Shown here one piece after another: positions 18,116 to 26,658 of a stretch of 64,000 nt of DNA. The position numbers and the translations under genes were made by a program. The DNA is from Lentisphaerae bacterium GWF2_57_35 (lineage in GTDB: Bacteria; Verrucomicrobiota; Kiritimatiellia; CAIQIC01; GWF2-57-35). The stretch covers positions 1-64,000 of the forward strand of contig MHBK01000006.1 of NCBI GenBank assembly GCA_001804865.1. Direction: 5' to 3'. The notes under the pieces were generated by a model. It was not told the DNA's origin, did not search any database, and worked only from the letters and a program-made list of their open reading frames with translations. Positions within the stretch are counted from its first letter, which is position 1; each line of letters starts with the position of its first letter.

Positions 18116-18206
18116 TCTTAATCCTAATCTTAATCTTAATCTTAATCTCCTTCCCACAGACAAAAGCAAAGTGAGATTATGATTAAGATTACGAGTAAGA
18201 TTAGGA
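18103..18206. repeat. TTAATC/GATTAA hairpin element (family B, copy 1)
   Basis: The left arm (about 18110-18148) is a run of CTTAATC / CCTAATC units and the right arm (18172-18206) is the approximate inverse (GATTATGATTAAGATTACG and so on). They are separated by a 23-nt loop containing CCCACAGACAAAAGC. It lies between convergent bioC and the CDF gene and contains the bioC stop. The same architecture with a different loop is at 31235-31324. It may form a long stem in either transcript. Confidence 0.85.
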
Positions 18207-18224
18207 GCAGAAATCCAGAGGGAA

Positions 18225-19088
18225 TCAGACATACGGCTCGGTATGGATCGTCGCCTCGACGTTGAGCCGGTCGCGCAGCGCGCGCTCGATGCGGGTGGCC
18301 GTTTCGTGAGCCGCGGCCAGCGTCATCTCGGGCGGCAGCCGGACATGAAAAGTCAGTTCCACATGTTCGCCGTATCGATGCATATGGAAGTGATGCAGCG
18401 CCGTGACGTCCGAGGCCTGCTCGCGCACAATGGCCTGCACCTTGCATTCCAAATCCGGATCCGGCGCCTCGCCCAGCAGCGGGCTGGCCGCATGCTTCAT
18501 GATGTCATAGGTGGCATAGAGGATCAGCAGCGCCACACAAATGCCCATCACGCCGTCGATCCACCAATAGCGGGTTCCGAACAAGGCTCCGACCACGATC
18601 AAGGCCGAAGCAATCGCGTCGCTGCGATGATGCCAGCCGTCGGCCAGCAGCGAACTGGACTTGGTCTTCTTTCCCGCCCAAATGGAAAACTGCGCCAGGC
18701 CTTCCTTGAGCACAACCGACAACACGAAGACCGCCACCGCCCAGGAGTTGAAGACCGCGGAAGTACGATGCTGAAGACGGGCGATCGACTCCCGGAGAAA
18801 TCCAAATCCCACAACCGCCAGCAGGACGCCGATGATCAGCGCAGAAATGATTTCCGCGCGCCCATGCCCGAACGGATGCTCCTTATCCGGGCGGCGGGAG
18901 GAAATCCAGAAACCCAGCAGCAGCACGAACGACGTCAGCGTATCGGAGAGGGTATGCAACGCATCGGCGATCATCGAAATCGATCCCGCCGCCGCGCCCA
19001 CCGCGTATTTCACGGCAAACAGGGCAGTATTCAAAACAACTGAAATCCACCCCTCCAAATATCCCAAACGTTGTGCTTCCGACCTCAT
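18225..19088 (-). CDS. Cation diffusion facilitator (CDF) metal efflux transporter
   Basis: The protein has 287 aa. It has the six-helix CDF core with the metal site in helix 2 (DALHTLSD, HxxxD) and helix 5 (DGWHHRSDAIAS, HxxxD), plus the C-terminal cytoplasmic domain (from about 205) with HHFHMHRYGEHVELTFHVRLP. Double HxxxD sites are usual for Zn-, Cd- or Fe-transporting members driven by proton antiport; the metal cannot be settled here. It stands between bioC and bioD on the opposite strand, divergent from bioD over about 29 bp, so it interrupts the biotin cluster. Confidence 0.92.
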   Translation of the reverse strand: MRSEAQRLGYLEGWISVVLNTALFAVKYAVGAAAGSISMIADALHTLSDTLTSFVLLLGFWISSRRPDKEHPFGHGRAEIISALIIGVLLAVVGFGFLRESIARLQHRTSAVFNSWAVAVFVLSVVLKEGLAQFSIWAGKKTKSSSLLADGWHHRSDAIASALIVVGALFGTRYWWIDGVMGICVALLILYATYDIMKHAASPLLGEAPDPDLECKVQAIVREQASDVTALHHFHMHRYGEHVELTFHVRLPPEMTLAAAHETATRIERALRDRLNVEATIHTEPYV

Positions 19089-19117
19089 AAAGGTATGATT
19101 CGCAAAAACAACGCATC

Positions 19118-19888
19118 ATGCAAAGCCTTTTCATAACCGCCACGGATACGGGAGTGGGCAAAACCACTTTCAGCGCCGCGCTGCTCGCGCAAGCCCGAGC
19201 CGCCGGCCTCGATGCCGTGCCCATGAAACCGGTGCAGACCGGTTGCGAACGGCGCGGGGACCGGCTGATTGCACCCGACCTGGAATTCTGCCTCTCGGCC
19301 GCCGCCCTCGCCGCGACCGACGAAGAAAAAGAACTCATGTGCCCCTATCGCTTCGAGCCGGCCTGTTCGCCGCACCTCGCGGCGAAGCTTGCAGGACACC
19401 CCATACAGCTCGATGACATCATCGCCGCCCGCCGGAAACTCCAACAACGCCATGAGACGCTCATCGTCGAAGGCGCGGGAGGCGTTCTGGCGCCCATCGA
19501 CGAAGAAAATTTCATGATCGATTTGATGAAAATCCTGAACCTGCCGGTGGTGCTCGTGGCCCGCTCGGGCTTGGGGACCATCAACCATACGCTCCTCACC
19601 TTTCAGGCCTTGAGGCGCGCCCGGATCGAAATACGGGGCATTGTTTTGTCGGATACGCACCGCGACGAACCGGCCCTGATCGTGGAAGACAACCTGCGAA
19701 TCATCCGGCAGCAAGCCGGCGCAACGCCGGTCATCCGCATGCCGTTTTTCCCCGCCGGCTCCCTTGCTCCGCAAGCGAGGGCAGACAGGCAATCGGTGGA
19801 AAATTCCAGCCGGGATTTTCCAATCCTTGGAAAAAATCCGGCTCATTTTTCCAATCATTGGAAAATCCCGGACGTTTTTTTCCAATGA
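19118..19888 (+). CDS. bioD: Dethiobiotin synthetase with repeat-encoded C-terminal tail
   Basis: The protein has 256 aa. The P-loop is ITATDTGVGKTTFSAALL (about 5-22). MKPVQTGC, YRFEPACSPHLAA and VEGAGGVLAPI (about 118-128) are BioD signatures. It closes the ureido ring from DAPA, CO2 and ATP. The enzyme core ends near residue 223. The last about 33 residues (from about SVENSSRDFPILGKN onward) are translated from three copies of the TTTTCCAA-N3-TTGGAAAA repeat, and the stop codon lies in the third copy. The tail is therefore very probably not functional enzyme sequence. Confidence 0.93.
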   Translation: MQSLFITATDTGVGKTTFSAALLAQARAAGLDAVPMKPVQTGCERRGDRLIAPDLEFCLSAAALAATDEEKELMCPYRFEPACSPHLAAKLAGHPIQLDDIIAARRKLQQRHETLIVEGAGGVLAPIDEENFMIDLMKILNLPVVLVARSGLGTINHTLLTFQALRRARIEIRGIVLSDTHRDEPALIVEDNLRIIRQQAGATPVIRMPFFPAGSLAPQARADRQSVENSSRDFPILGKNPAHFSNHWKIPDVFFQ

Positions 19889-19896
19889 TTGGAAAA
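19797..19896. repeat. TTTTCCAA-N3-TTGGAAAA palindromic repeat cluster (family A, three copies)
   Basis: Copies: TTTTCCAATCCTTGGAAAA (19816-19834), TTTTCCAATCATTGGAAAA (19847-19865) and TTTTCCAATGATTGGAAAA (19878-19896). They are preceded by a partial TGGAAAATTCCA (19797-19808). Spacers are 12 nt and carry CCGG-containing words (ATCCGGCTCA, TCCCGGACG). The cluster lies in the bioD 3' end and extends to the bioD-GH5 convergent gap. Two further copies are at 51764-51811. Confidence 0.92.
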
Positions 19897-19901
19897 AGCC
19901 A

Positions 19902-21854
19902 TTACCGCGTCAGCAAAACGCTTTTGAAGGAAGCGGTCGTTAACACCCGATTGTCGTGGCTAAGGACGGCCAGGCCGGCGGAGGCGTTGCGGCCGAGGGC
20001 GTCGGAGGCGCGCACCTGGGTTTTTTCCCATTTCTTGCCGTCGTTGGAATAGGCCACATCGACCATATCGCCGCGGCGCCGCATTCGCAGTTGAACCGGG
20101 AAGAGGGCGCGGCCGAGTTTTTTCTGTTCCATGATTTCGCCCCGTTCGGAACGCCAGCCCAACGCGACGTCCCCATTGGGAAAAACGTTGAGCAAAAGCA
20201 GCGGCGAATCCGGCGCAAGATCGCGTCGAAGCATCAGCCCGGCCTTGGCAAATTCCTGCGTCTCCTCCAGGGAAACCAGGGTGGCGCCCAGATCGAAATC
20301 CCCGGCGACCGGCTTCCAGGTAAAACGAAATTGATCCGATCCCTCCCAAATATCCGCGCCGCCGCCATAGATATCCAGGTCGTTTTCGGAATGAACTTTC
20401 TGTCCGCCGGGCAAAGCGCCGCGGATATCCGAAGCCTGCCAGCCCGTGAGCGGATCCTGGGCGGGCGGCGTTGAGGCAAAGATCGGAAGTTGGGGCAAGT
20501 AGATCGGAGGCGGTTCTGCCTGCGTCAGCGCGGCGCCCAAGGCTTCGTTAATTTCGTACGGCACGGTTCCATACCAACGGAACAGCGTTTCGATATCGTC
20601 CCGGCTGGACTTCTCGATCGAAACCGGCAGCATCGGCTCGCGATTGGCTACCATGCACCAATTGTCTTTCCCCATCCCGCCGCCTTCCTTGATCAGCTTG
20701 TAGCACCACATGGTGGCCGCCCAACCGTTCTCGGCAAAGCGGTCGTAATAATATCGCATCAGCGGCGCGCCTCCGACTTTCTCGAAGACGACGTTGAATT
20801 CGCCGACCAGGAACGGCGTCTGCATGCGTTCCAGAAAGGAGGTGCGGAACGGAAGCGTGCGCGAGACGAACAAGGAATGCGAATCGACGGAAGCTTCTTC
20901 GCCGAACAACCCCGGATAGTAATGCTCCGTGAAGGCGATATTTGTCCAGCCCTGCTCGTCGGGACGCCCGTAAAACTCCAAGCCCTGATGCGTGCCGGGA
21001 AACAGGATGATGTGCCGTTCGTCGACCGTGCGAATGGCTTTGTACATCCGGTCGCACAGGCTGACCAGAGGAGCGAGATGATTGGTCGTTTTATAATCGC
21101 CGAACGGCTCGTTGATCAGGTCATAGGCTGCCACCACGGGCTCCTCGCGGTAATGCTCGGCAATTTTCTGCCAGAGCCAGATCGAGCGCTCCTGCTGCTC
21201 CGGACTGGTCCAGAGCTTGTTTTGGCCCGCACGTCCGGTGGTGTGATCCAGGCTTTGCCCGCCCGGCATCCCATGCATGTCCAGAATCACATACAGATGA
21301 TGCTTCCTCGCCATTTCAATGGTCCAGTCGAGCCACTTGAACGCATCGGGTCGCAGCTCGAGGGGGCCGTCTTCGGCGACCAATAGTCGGTAATTGAACG
21401 GCAGGCGGACCACATTGAAACCAAAAGAACGGATGATGGGGAAATCGCGCTTCGTGATCCAATTGGACCGGAAAAGCTCCATCCAGCCATCCTTCGCCGC
21501 GGGGCCGAAACGTTTTTCAAGAATACCTTCAAAGGCATGTTGATCCCGAATATGGCCCATATCCAGCATCCACATTTCCAGCAGGAGCCAGTTGCCGAGA
21601 TTGCAGCCGCGCAACGTTACCCGCTTCCCCTCCCCATCGACGATTTGCGTGCCTTCCGCTCGCAGAAAATTGGGCGCCGCGACAGGTTCTTCCGTCACGA
21701 CCGGTTCAGGCGCGACGGGTTCAGAAGGCTTGGCCGGCTCCGCCGGAAGCGCCTTCGACGTCTTCTCCGATGAGGGCGTTTTGACGCTGCAAGAGCCAAG
21801 CATAAGTCCTCCCGACAATAGAATGTAAATCGGCAACCATTTTGCTAATCGCAT
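19902..21854 (-). CDS. Secreted lipoprotein glycoside hydrolase family 5 with C-terminal DUF1349-like domain
   Basis: The protein has 650 aa from the ATG at 21854 (GGTGGAG upstream). A lipoprotein signal ends LGSC with Cys22, so it is probably anchored in the outer membrane. A Pro/Glu-rich linker (about 24-60) leads to a GH5 cellulase-type barrel. LRGCNLGNWLLLEMW starts it, the acid Glu is in INEP (about 249) and the nucleophile Glu in VGEFNV (about 352). The C-terminal about 190 residues (from GWQASDIRGALPGG) form a concanavalin-like beta-sandwich similar to DUF1349. The likely substrate is a beta-1,4- or beta-1,3-glucan or mannan; the subfamily is not resolvable by eye. It is convergent with bioD. 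Confidence 0.85.
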   Translation of the reverse strand: MRLAKWLPIYILLSGGLMLGSCSVKTPSSEKTSKALPAEPAKPSEPVAPEPVVTEEPVAAPNFLRAEGTQIVDGEGKRVTLRGCNLGNWLLLEMWMLDMGHIRDQHAFEGILEKRFGPAAKDGWMELFRSNWITKRDFPIIRSFGFNVVRLPFNYRLLVAEDGPLELRPDAFKWLDWTIEMARKHHLYVILDMHGMPGGQSLDHTTGRAGQNKLWTSPEQQERSIWLWQKIAEHYREEPVVAAYDLINEPFGDYKTTNHLAPLVSLCDRMYKAIRTVDERHIILFPGTHQGLEFYGRPDEQGWTNIAFTEHYYPGLFGEEASVDSHSLFVSRTLPFRTSFLERMQTPFLVGEFNVVFEKVGGAPLMRYYYDRFAENGWAATMWCYKLIKEGGGMGKDNWCMVANREPMLPVSIEKSSRDDIETLFRWYGTVPYEINEALGAALTQAEPPPIYLPQLPIFASTPPAQDPLTGWQASDIRGALPGGQKVHSENDLDIYGGGADIWEGSDQFRFTWKPVAGDFDLGATLVSLEETQEFAKAGLMLRRDLAPDSPLLLLNVFPNGDVALGWRSERGEIMEQKKLGRALFPVQLRMRRRGDMVDVAYSNDGKKWEKTQVRASDALGRNASAGLAVLSHDNRVLTTASFKSVLLTR

Positions 21855-22170
21855 GTTATCTCCACCCATGTTCGACCGTGAGCCTGTCGGGAATATCTAC
21901 CCCGGAGCAGATAAGAAATATACGGAAAACCCGTACTGTGGTCCCGGTATCACCCCAGAAGAGTACGCACGAACCTTTTGCCGCGTCAAGCCAGGCATTT
22001 GAATGGGAAATAGGATTGAGAAACCGAATAGATTGTGAGAGGGTCCGATTATGAGAACAGCACTGGCATACCCGCCCGAACTTTTTGCCGAGGATAAGGT
22101 CAAAGTTCATGGATTCTTACAGTTCGTAGCGAACCAATGAGCAGAGCTAAAGCGAAGGAAGCGGGGACTC
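21855..22170. other. Intergenic region with one very small possible ORF
   Basis: About 315 bases between the GH5 start and hepT. At 22051-22140 a plus-strand ATG opens a 29-codon frame (MRTALAYPPELFAEDKVK, then HGFLQFVANQ) ending in TGA. Its wording recalls short DUF2281-like antitoxin fragments, but it is too short to assign. No long repeat was found. The region must hold promoters for both flanking genes. Confidence 0.35.
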
Positions 22171-22584
22171 ATGGCAAACACAAATGAAATCCGTTGGCAA
22201 CAGCGCTTTGAAAATTACGGAAAGGCCCTGACCCAGCTCAATGCAGCCTGTGGAAAGGAAAGCTATTCCGATCTTGAACGAGCCGGTCTTGTCCAAATAT
22301 TTGAGTTCACGTTCGAGCTTGCGTGGAAGACGCTGAAGGACTGGCTCTTCATTGAAGGGTTTGAGTTGAATACCCCGCGAGAGGCGATCCGCAAGGCCTT
22401 TGAGGTAAAACTCCTGGATGAGGCCGACGCGGAGACCTTGCTGGACGGGCTAAAAAAACGAAATTTGCTCAGCCATACTTACGAGGAAGAAACAGCCCGG
22501 GAGGCGGAGGATCTGATAAAGAATCATTACACCCCCTCATTAAACAGGCTTAACGGACGATTAGAGAGCAAGCGCGCTTCATGA
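22171..22584 (+). CDS. hepT: HEPN-domain RNase toxin of a HepT/MntA (type VII) toxin-antitoxin pair
   Basis: The protein has 137 aa. The family is HI0074 / nucleotidyltransferase substrate-binding, now known as HepT. The catalytic HEPN signature and modification site are both present as RNLLSHTY (residues 97-104). This is the R-x4-H-x-Y motif: Arg97 and His102 for RNA cleavage, Tyr104 as the residue that MntA AMPylates in characterised systems. The rest (FEFTFELAWKTLKDWLFIEG) is the conserved HEPN helix pair. The gene overlaps mntA by 4 bp. The toxin role is inferred from family knowledge. Confidence 0.88.
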   Translation: MANTNEIRWQQRFENYGKALTQLNAACGKESYSDLERAGLVQIFEFTFELAWKTLKDWLFIEGFELNTPREAIRKAFEVKLLDEADAETLLDGLKKRNLLSHTYEEETAREAEDLIKNHYTPSLNRLNGRLESKRAS

Positions 22585-22889
22585 ATGACGGGCTGAAGGA
22601 CAGACACAGGAAGGCGATTACCGCCATTTTGACGGCCAATCCGCGAGTGGAGCGAGCCGTGCTGTTCGGATCGAGGGCCATGGGAACGTTCACCCCGACC
22701 TCCGATGTGGACATCGCTTTGTTTGGCGATCGACTCACCCTCGACGACCAAGCGCAACTGGCCGAAGCCATCGGCGATTTGTCGATGCCACAGCGGATTG
22801 ACCTGCTCCTGCATCGCCGCATCACAAACGAAAAACTCCTCGCCCACATCGAGCAATACGGCGTGGAGTGGCCCCTTTCGGCTGGATGA
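22581..22889 (+). CDS. mntA: Minimal nucleotidyltransferase antitoxin MntA
   Basis: The protein has 102 aa. The nucleotidyltransferase motif is GSRAMGTFTPTSDVD (about 33-47), exactly GS-x10-DxD, with the metal-binding Asp pair. The short length, lacking an additional domain, is typical of MNT proteins. In studied pairs MntA neutralises HepT by transferring AMP groups to the Tyr of R-x4-H-x-Y, which is preserved in the neighbouring gene. Translation is coupled through the ATGA overlap at 22581. It is convergent with rex. Confidence 0.88.
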   Translation: MNDGLKDRHRKAITAILTANPRVERAVLFGSRAMGTFTPTSDVDIALFGDRLTLDDQAQLAEAIGDLSMPQRIDLLLHRRITNEKLLAHIEQYGVEWPLSAG

Positions 22890-22919
22890 GCGAACCCGCC
22901 TCTTCGCGAATCGCGATCT

Positions 22920-23573
22920 TTACTTTTTCATCACCCGCATTTTCGTGCTGAGTTCTTCCGTCTTCTGGGCAAACCGGACGTAGTAAAAGAGGTTTTCGAT
23001 TTCCAAGGCAATGTTGATGTTCTGAATGAAACATTGCTCCGTCCCCTTTAACTGGACCGGGGCGAAGTTCAAGACCCCTTTGACGCCGGAGGCCACCAGA
23101 ACTTCCAGAACTTGAGCGGCGGCGTTCTCGGGAATGGTCATAATGGCGACTTGAATGCTTTCCTTTTTAACGAATTCTCCCAACTGCGCCATGTCGAGAA
23201 TCGGCACCGGCAACTGCGGATTGACCACTTCCGGCTTAATGTCAAAGCCCGCCACCACTTTGATGCCCTCGCGGGAAAAACCATGATAGTTGATCAGCGC
23301 CGTCCCGATTTTGCCGCAACCGACGATGACGATCCGCTGAATCTCGTCTTTTCCGAGAATCGTGTTCAGCTTTTCGATCAATTCGTCGATTCGATAGCCT
23401 CCGCGTTTATTCCCTGACAGCCCCACCGTAGCGAAGTCCTTGCGCACCAAGGCCGACGACATCCCTACCGCATCGCCCAAATTGTCGGAAAATACTTTTA
23501 CAAACCCCAGGGACTTAAGCTTGTACAAAATATTTTTGTACCGCGACAGCCGCTGTATCATATCCTTGTTCAT
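22920..23573 (-). CDS. rex: Redox-sensing transcriptional repressor Rex
   Basis: The protein has 217 aa from the ATG at 23573, with AAAGGCGC upstream. The N-terminal winged helix (RLSRYKNILYKLKSLG ... VFSDNLGDAVGMSSALVRKDFATVG) binds DNA. The Rossmann domain starts IVIVGCGKIGTALINY (GxGxxG, about 83-98) and senses the NADH/NAD+ ratio. FAPVQLKGTE and the C-terminal swapped helix also fit. It is divergent from the hydrogenase operon across 207 bp, consistent with control of H2-producing genes and of itself. I could not find a complete TTGTGA-N6-TCACAA site in the gap, only isolated half-sites (TTGTCA at 23700, TGACAA near 23752). Confidence 0.95.
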   Translation of the reverse strand: MNKDMIQRLSRYKNILYKLKSLGFVKVFSDNLGDAVGMSSALVRKDFATVGLSGNKRGGYRIDELIEKLNTILGKDEIQRIVIVGCGKIGTALINYHGFSREGIKVVAGFDIKPEVVNPQLPVPILDMAQLGEFVKKESIQVAIMTIPENAAAQVLEVLVASGVKGVLNFAPVQLKGTEQCFIQNINIALEIENLFYYVRFAQKTEELSTKMRVMKK

Positions 23574-23780
23574 TATTGCGCCTTTCGTAACATTATACTG
23601 CAATCAATATGCTTATTTAATACATATCTTCGTTTTTATAACAAGAATGTATTATTATTTTGTCGTATTTGTTTTTAATAAAAAATATCTTGCTTTCTTT
23701 TGTCAGAATTTATTGCATATATGCTGTCACTTGAAATTCAATTCATTTCCCTGACAACGGAAATAGCGGAGGTTCTAATT

Positions 23781-24278
23781 TTGAATACGACAATGGAAAA
23801 GCCGGCGGCCGACGACAAGAAGCTGACGCCGGAACTGAAAGAGTTCATCCGGCAGTGGAAGCCGAAGCCGGGCAATTTGATCATGGTATTGCATCGGGTG
23901 CAGGAACACTTCGGCTATATTCCCCGGAACGTGGCCTTCGAAGTGGCCGACCTGCTCGACGTACCGCTGGCGCGCGTGTATGGAGTCGTCACCTTCTATC
24001 ATTTGTTCAAACTCAAGAAGCCCGGCCGCTTCAAGATCGCGGTGTGCATGGGTACGGCCTGCTATCTGAAGGGCGGCGAAGACATCATCAAGGAATTGGA
24101 AAACATCCTGGGCGTCGGGCTGAATGCGGTGACGCCGGACGGCGAATTTTCCGTGGAAGCGGTCCGGTGCCTTGGTTGTTGCGGCCTGGCGCCGGTGCTG
24201 TCCGTTAATGGCGAAGTGCACGGCAACGTGAAGAAGGATCAGCTCGCCGAGATTGTCGCGAAGTATAAGGGGACGTAG
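23781..24278 (+). CDS. hydC: NuoE-like [2Fe-2S] subunit of NAD-dependent [FeFe]-hydrogenase
   Basis: The protein has 165 aa from a TTG start at 23781. GGAGG lies 8 bases upstream, whereas the internal ATG at 23793 has no site. The thioredoxin-like [2Fe-2S] fold is shown by CMGTAC (C-x4-C) and CLGCCG (C-x3-C), about 34 residues apart. The N-terminal helical bundle (LIMVLHRVQEHFGYIP) and VYGVVTFYHLF are standard for NuoE/HydC. It feeds electrons within the HydABC complex that couples NADH and reduced ferredoxin to H2 formation. The long 164-bp gap to the next gene contains two hairpins. Confidence 0.9.
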   Translation: MNTTMEKPAADDKKLTPELKEFIRQWKPKPGNLIMVLHRVQEHFGYIPRNVAFEVADLLDVPLARVYGVVTFYHLFKLKKPGRFKIAVCMGTACYLKGGEDIIKELENILGVGLNAVTPDGEFSVEAVRCLGCCGLAPVLSVNGEVHGNVKKDQLAEIVAKYKGT

Positions 24279-24356
24279 CGGATTCGCTGATTTTGACCGG
24301 AAAAAAATATCTCCTCGCAGGAAGAGGATTTGTTGAATGAATCTGCTGAAAAATCC

Positions 24357-24410
24357 GCCGGTTCGCAGAACCGGCCTACACAAAACGGCAGGCCGACTCT
24401 GTGAGTCGGC
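24357..24410. repeat. Two CTACA-flanked hairpins (family G) inside the hydrogenase operon
   Basis: GCCGGTTCGCAGAACCGGC (24357-24375, followed by CTACA) and GCCGACTCTGTGAGTCGGC (24392-24410) are short stems of similar design but different sequence. A third hairpin of this design, GCCGCCGCC / GGCGGCGGC followed by TACA, is at 32755-32776. Lying between hydC and hydD, they could modulate the relative expression of the two cistrons. Confidence 0.7.
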
Positions 24411-24442
24411 GTCGGCAGGCAAAATAGATTAGAGGTGACATC

Positions 24443-24832
24443 ATGGCAAAACTGACGTTGGAAGAATTGAAAAAGCTGCGGGAAGAGAAGAGGAAAGAGC
24501 TAAACAACCGCAGGACGGAAGGCAAGGATGTACAGGTGATCGTCGGCATGGGCACGTGCGGCATTGCCGCGGGCGCCAAGGACACCTTCGACGCCTTCCT
24601 GAAGGAAATCGATCAAAGCGGGCTGACGAACGTCACGATCCGTCAGACGGGCTGCATGGGCCTGTGCCATTCCGAGCCCACTGTGGAAGTCATCGTCCCG
24701 GATATGCCGTCCGTCGTGTACGGCAACGTGAACCCGGACGTGGCGCAACGCATCGTCCGCAAACACATCGTCGGGAAGATCATGATCAACGACCACATCT
24801 TCGACAAGCCCGCGGCCGACATCATTAAATAG
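24443..24832 (+). CDS. hydD: Small [2Fe-2S] thioredoxin-like ferredoxin subunit (HydD type)
   Basis: The protein has 129 aa. After a charged coiled-coil-like start (TLEELKKLREEKRKELNNRR), a [2Fe-2S] fold carries one Cys in VGMGTCGIAAGA and two in QTGCMGLCHSEP, with EVIVPDMPSVVYGNV completing the fold. Only three Cys are visible, so a fourth ligand of the usual C-x4-C / C-x3-C set is missing here: the first pair reads GTCGIAAG with a single Cys. It closely resembles the small extra subunit found in some HydABCD complexes. The ATG at 24443 follows AGAGGTGA. Confidence 0.82.
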   Translation: MAKLTLEELKKLREEKRKELNNRRTEGKDVQVIVGMGTCGIAAGAKDTFDAFLKEIDQSGLTNVTIRQTGCMGLCHSEPTVEVIVPDMPSVVYGNVNPDVAQRIVRKHIVGKIMINDHIFDKPAADIIK

Positions 24833-24845
24833 AGAGAACACCATC

Positions 24846-26633
24846 ATGGCCTTTAAAAACTATATCCTGGTCTGCGGCGGCGCCGGCTGCGAAGCCAACC
24901 GCGGCGTGGACCTTTACAAGACGCTTCAGAAAGAACTCCAGGAACAGGGCGTGGAAAACGAAGCCCAGGTCGTCAAGACCGGCTGCTTCGGGTTCTGCGA
25001 AAAGGGCCCCATCGTAAAGATGCTGCCCGACGAAACATTCTACGTCTCGGTCAAGCCTGAGGACGCCAAGGAAATCGTCGCCGAGCACGTCGTCAAGGGC
25101 CGCCCGGTCGCCCGCCTCCTCTACGACAAGACCCAGAGCCGAACCAACGCGAAACTGGAAGACATCGATTTTTACCAGAAGCAGGTCCGCATCGTTCTGC
25201 GCAACTGCGGCGTGATCGATCCGGACTCGATCGACGAGTATATCGCCCGCGACGGCTACGACGCGTTGGCCAAGGTCCTCACCGAGATGACGCAGGATCA
25301 GGTCATTGAGGAATTGAAGAAATCCGGCCTGCGCGGACGCGGCGGCGCCGGCTTCCTGACCTGGAAGAAATGGATGTTCACCAAGCAGGTTGCCTCCAAC
25401 GAGAAATATGTAATTTGCAATGCCGACGAAGGCGATCCCGGCGCGTACATGGACCGCAGCACCATCGAAGGCGATCCTCATTCCATTCTGGAGGCCATGA
25501 CCATCGCAGGCCGTACGGTGGGCGCGAGCCAGGGCGTCATTTACATCCGCGCCGAATATCCGCTGGCCATCATCCGGCTGGAAAACGCGATCAAGCAGGC
25601 CAAAGACTACGGGCTGCTGGGCGAAAACATCCTCGGCACAGGCTTCAACTTCAACATCGAAATCCGATTGGGCGCCGGCGCCTTCGTCTGCGGCGAAGAG
25701 ACCGCGCTGATCGCCTCGACGGAAGGCCGCCGCGGCATGCCGATCCCCCGCCCGCCCTTCCCGGCCGTCCGGGGCCTCTGGCAGAAACCCACGGTGATCA
25801 ATAACGTGGAAACCTACGCCAACATCCCGATGATCGTTCTGCGGGGCGGCGACTGGTTTGCGAAGATCGGCACGGAAACCTCCAAGGGCACCAAGGTCTT
25901 CGCCCTGACCGGCAAGATCAACAACTCCGGCCTGATCGAAGTCCCGATGGGCACCACCCTGCGGGAAATCATCTACGACATCGGCGGCGGCATCCGGGGC
26001 GGCAAGGCCTTCAAGGCCGTGCAGACCGGCGGTCCGTCGGGCGGCGTGATCACCAGCGAATACCTCGACACGCCGATCGATTACGAGCATTTGCAGAAGC
26101 TCGGTTCGATCATGGGCTCCGGCGGCATGATCGTCATGGACGAGGACGATTGCATGGTCGACGTCGCGCGCTTCTACCAGGAATTCTGCGTGGACGAATC
26201 GTGCGGCAAGTGCGCCCCCTGCCGAATCGGCACCCGGACCATTTACAACCTGCTCACCGGCATCTGCCAGGGCCGGGGCACGATGGACGACCTGCAAAAG
26301 ATCAACGAAATCGGCCGCGCGATGCAGAAGGCCGCGCTGTGCGGACTGGGACAAACCGCGCCGAACCCGGTGCTCTCGACCATGAAGTACTACGAAAAAG
26401 AGTACCTGGCGCACATCAAGGAAAAGAAGTGCCCGTCCGGCAAGTGCCGCGATTTGGTCACCTATTACATCCTGCCGAACAAATGCATCGGCTGCACGGT
26501 TTGCGCGCGGCGCTGCCCGGTCGGCGCCATCACCGGCGAACGGCAGAAGATCCACACGATCAACCAGGAGACCTGCATCAAGTGCGGCGAGTGCCTGAAG
26601 GCGTGCAAGTTCAGCGCGGTGTTCCGCCGATAG
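24846..26633 (+). CDS. hydB: NADH-binding flavoprotein subunit of [FeFe]-hydrogenase (NuoF-like)
   Basis: The protein has 595 aa. Domains in order: N-terminal thioredoxin-like [2Fe-2S] (CGGAGC and CFGFC, about 11-55), NuoF core with FMN/NADH loops GLRGRGGAGF (about 161-170) and NADEGDPGAYMDR (about 194-206), and CGEETALIASTEGRRGMPIPRPPFP (about 283-307). These are followed by the SLBB fold, the [4Fe-4S] site CGKCAPCRIGT (about 455-465) with CGLGQ, and a C-terminal 2[4Fe-4S] ferredoxin (CIGCTVCARRCP; CIKCGECLKAC). This exact layout is that of HydB in electron-bifurcating hydrogenases. It follows hydD by 13 bp. Confidence 0.95.
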   Translation: MAFKNYILVCGGAGCEANRGVDLYKTLQKELQEQGVENEAQVVKTGCFGFCEKGPIVKMLPDETFYVSVKPEDAKEIVAEHVVKGRPVARLLYDKTQSRTNAKLEDIDFYQKQVRIVLRNCGVIDPDSIDEYIARDGYDALAKVLTEMTQDQVIEELKKSGLRGRGGAGFLTWKKWMFTKQVASNEKYVICNADEGDPGAYMDRSTIEGDPHSILEAMTIAGRTVGASQGVIYIRAEYPLAIIRLENAIKQAKDYGLLGENILGTGFNFNIEIRLGAGAFVCGEETALIASTEGRRGMPIPRPPFPAVRGLWQKPTVINNVETYANIPMIVLRGGDWFAKIGTETSKGTKVFALTGKINNSGLIEVPMGTTLREIIYDIGGGIRGGKAFKAVQTGGPSGGVITSEYLDTPIDYEHLQKLGSIMGSGGMIVMDEDDCMVDVARFYQEFCVDESCGKCAPCRIGTRTIYNLLTGICQGRGTMDDLQKINEIGRAMQKAALCGLGQTAPNPVLSTMKYYEKEYLAHIKEKKCPSGKCRDLVTYYILPNKCIGCTVCARRCPVGAITGERQKIHTINQETCIKCGECLKACKFSAVFRR

Positions 26634-26658
26634 AAGCGACAACTTTAAGGATAAAATC

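Noticed and set aside
19797-19896. CRISPR-like repeats with short spacers
   Set aside because: Repeats are palindromic 19-mers with 12-nt spacers, lie inside and just after a coding region, and recur singly elsewhere, so they are a palindromic element family.
23574-23780. Rex operator
   Set aside because: Only isolated half-sites (TTGTCA, TGACAA) were found, without the partner half at the right distance. Rex control is inferred from gene position only.
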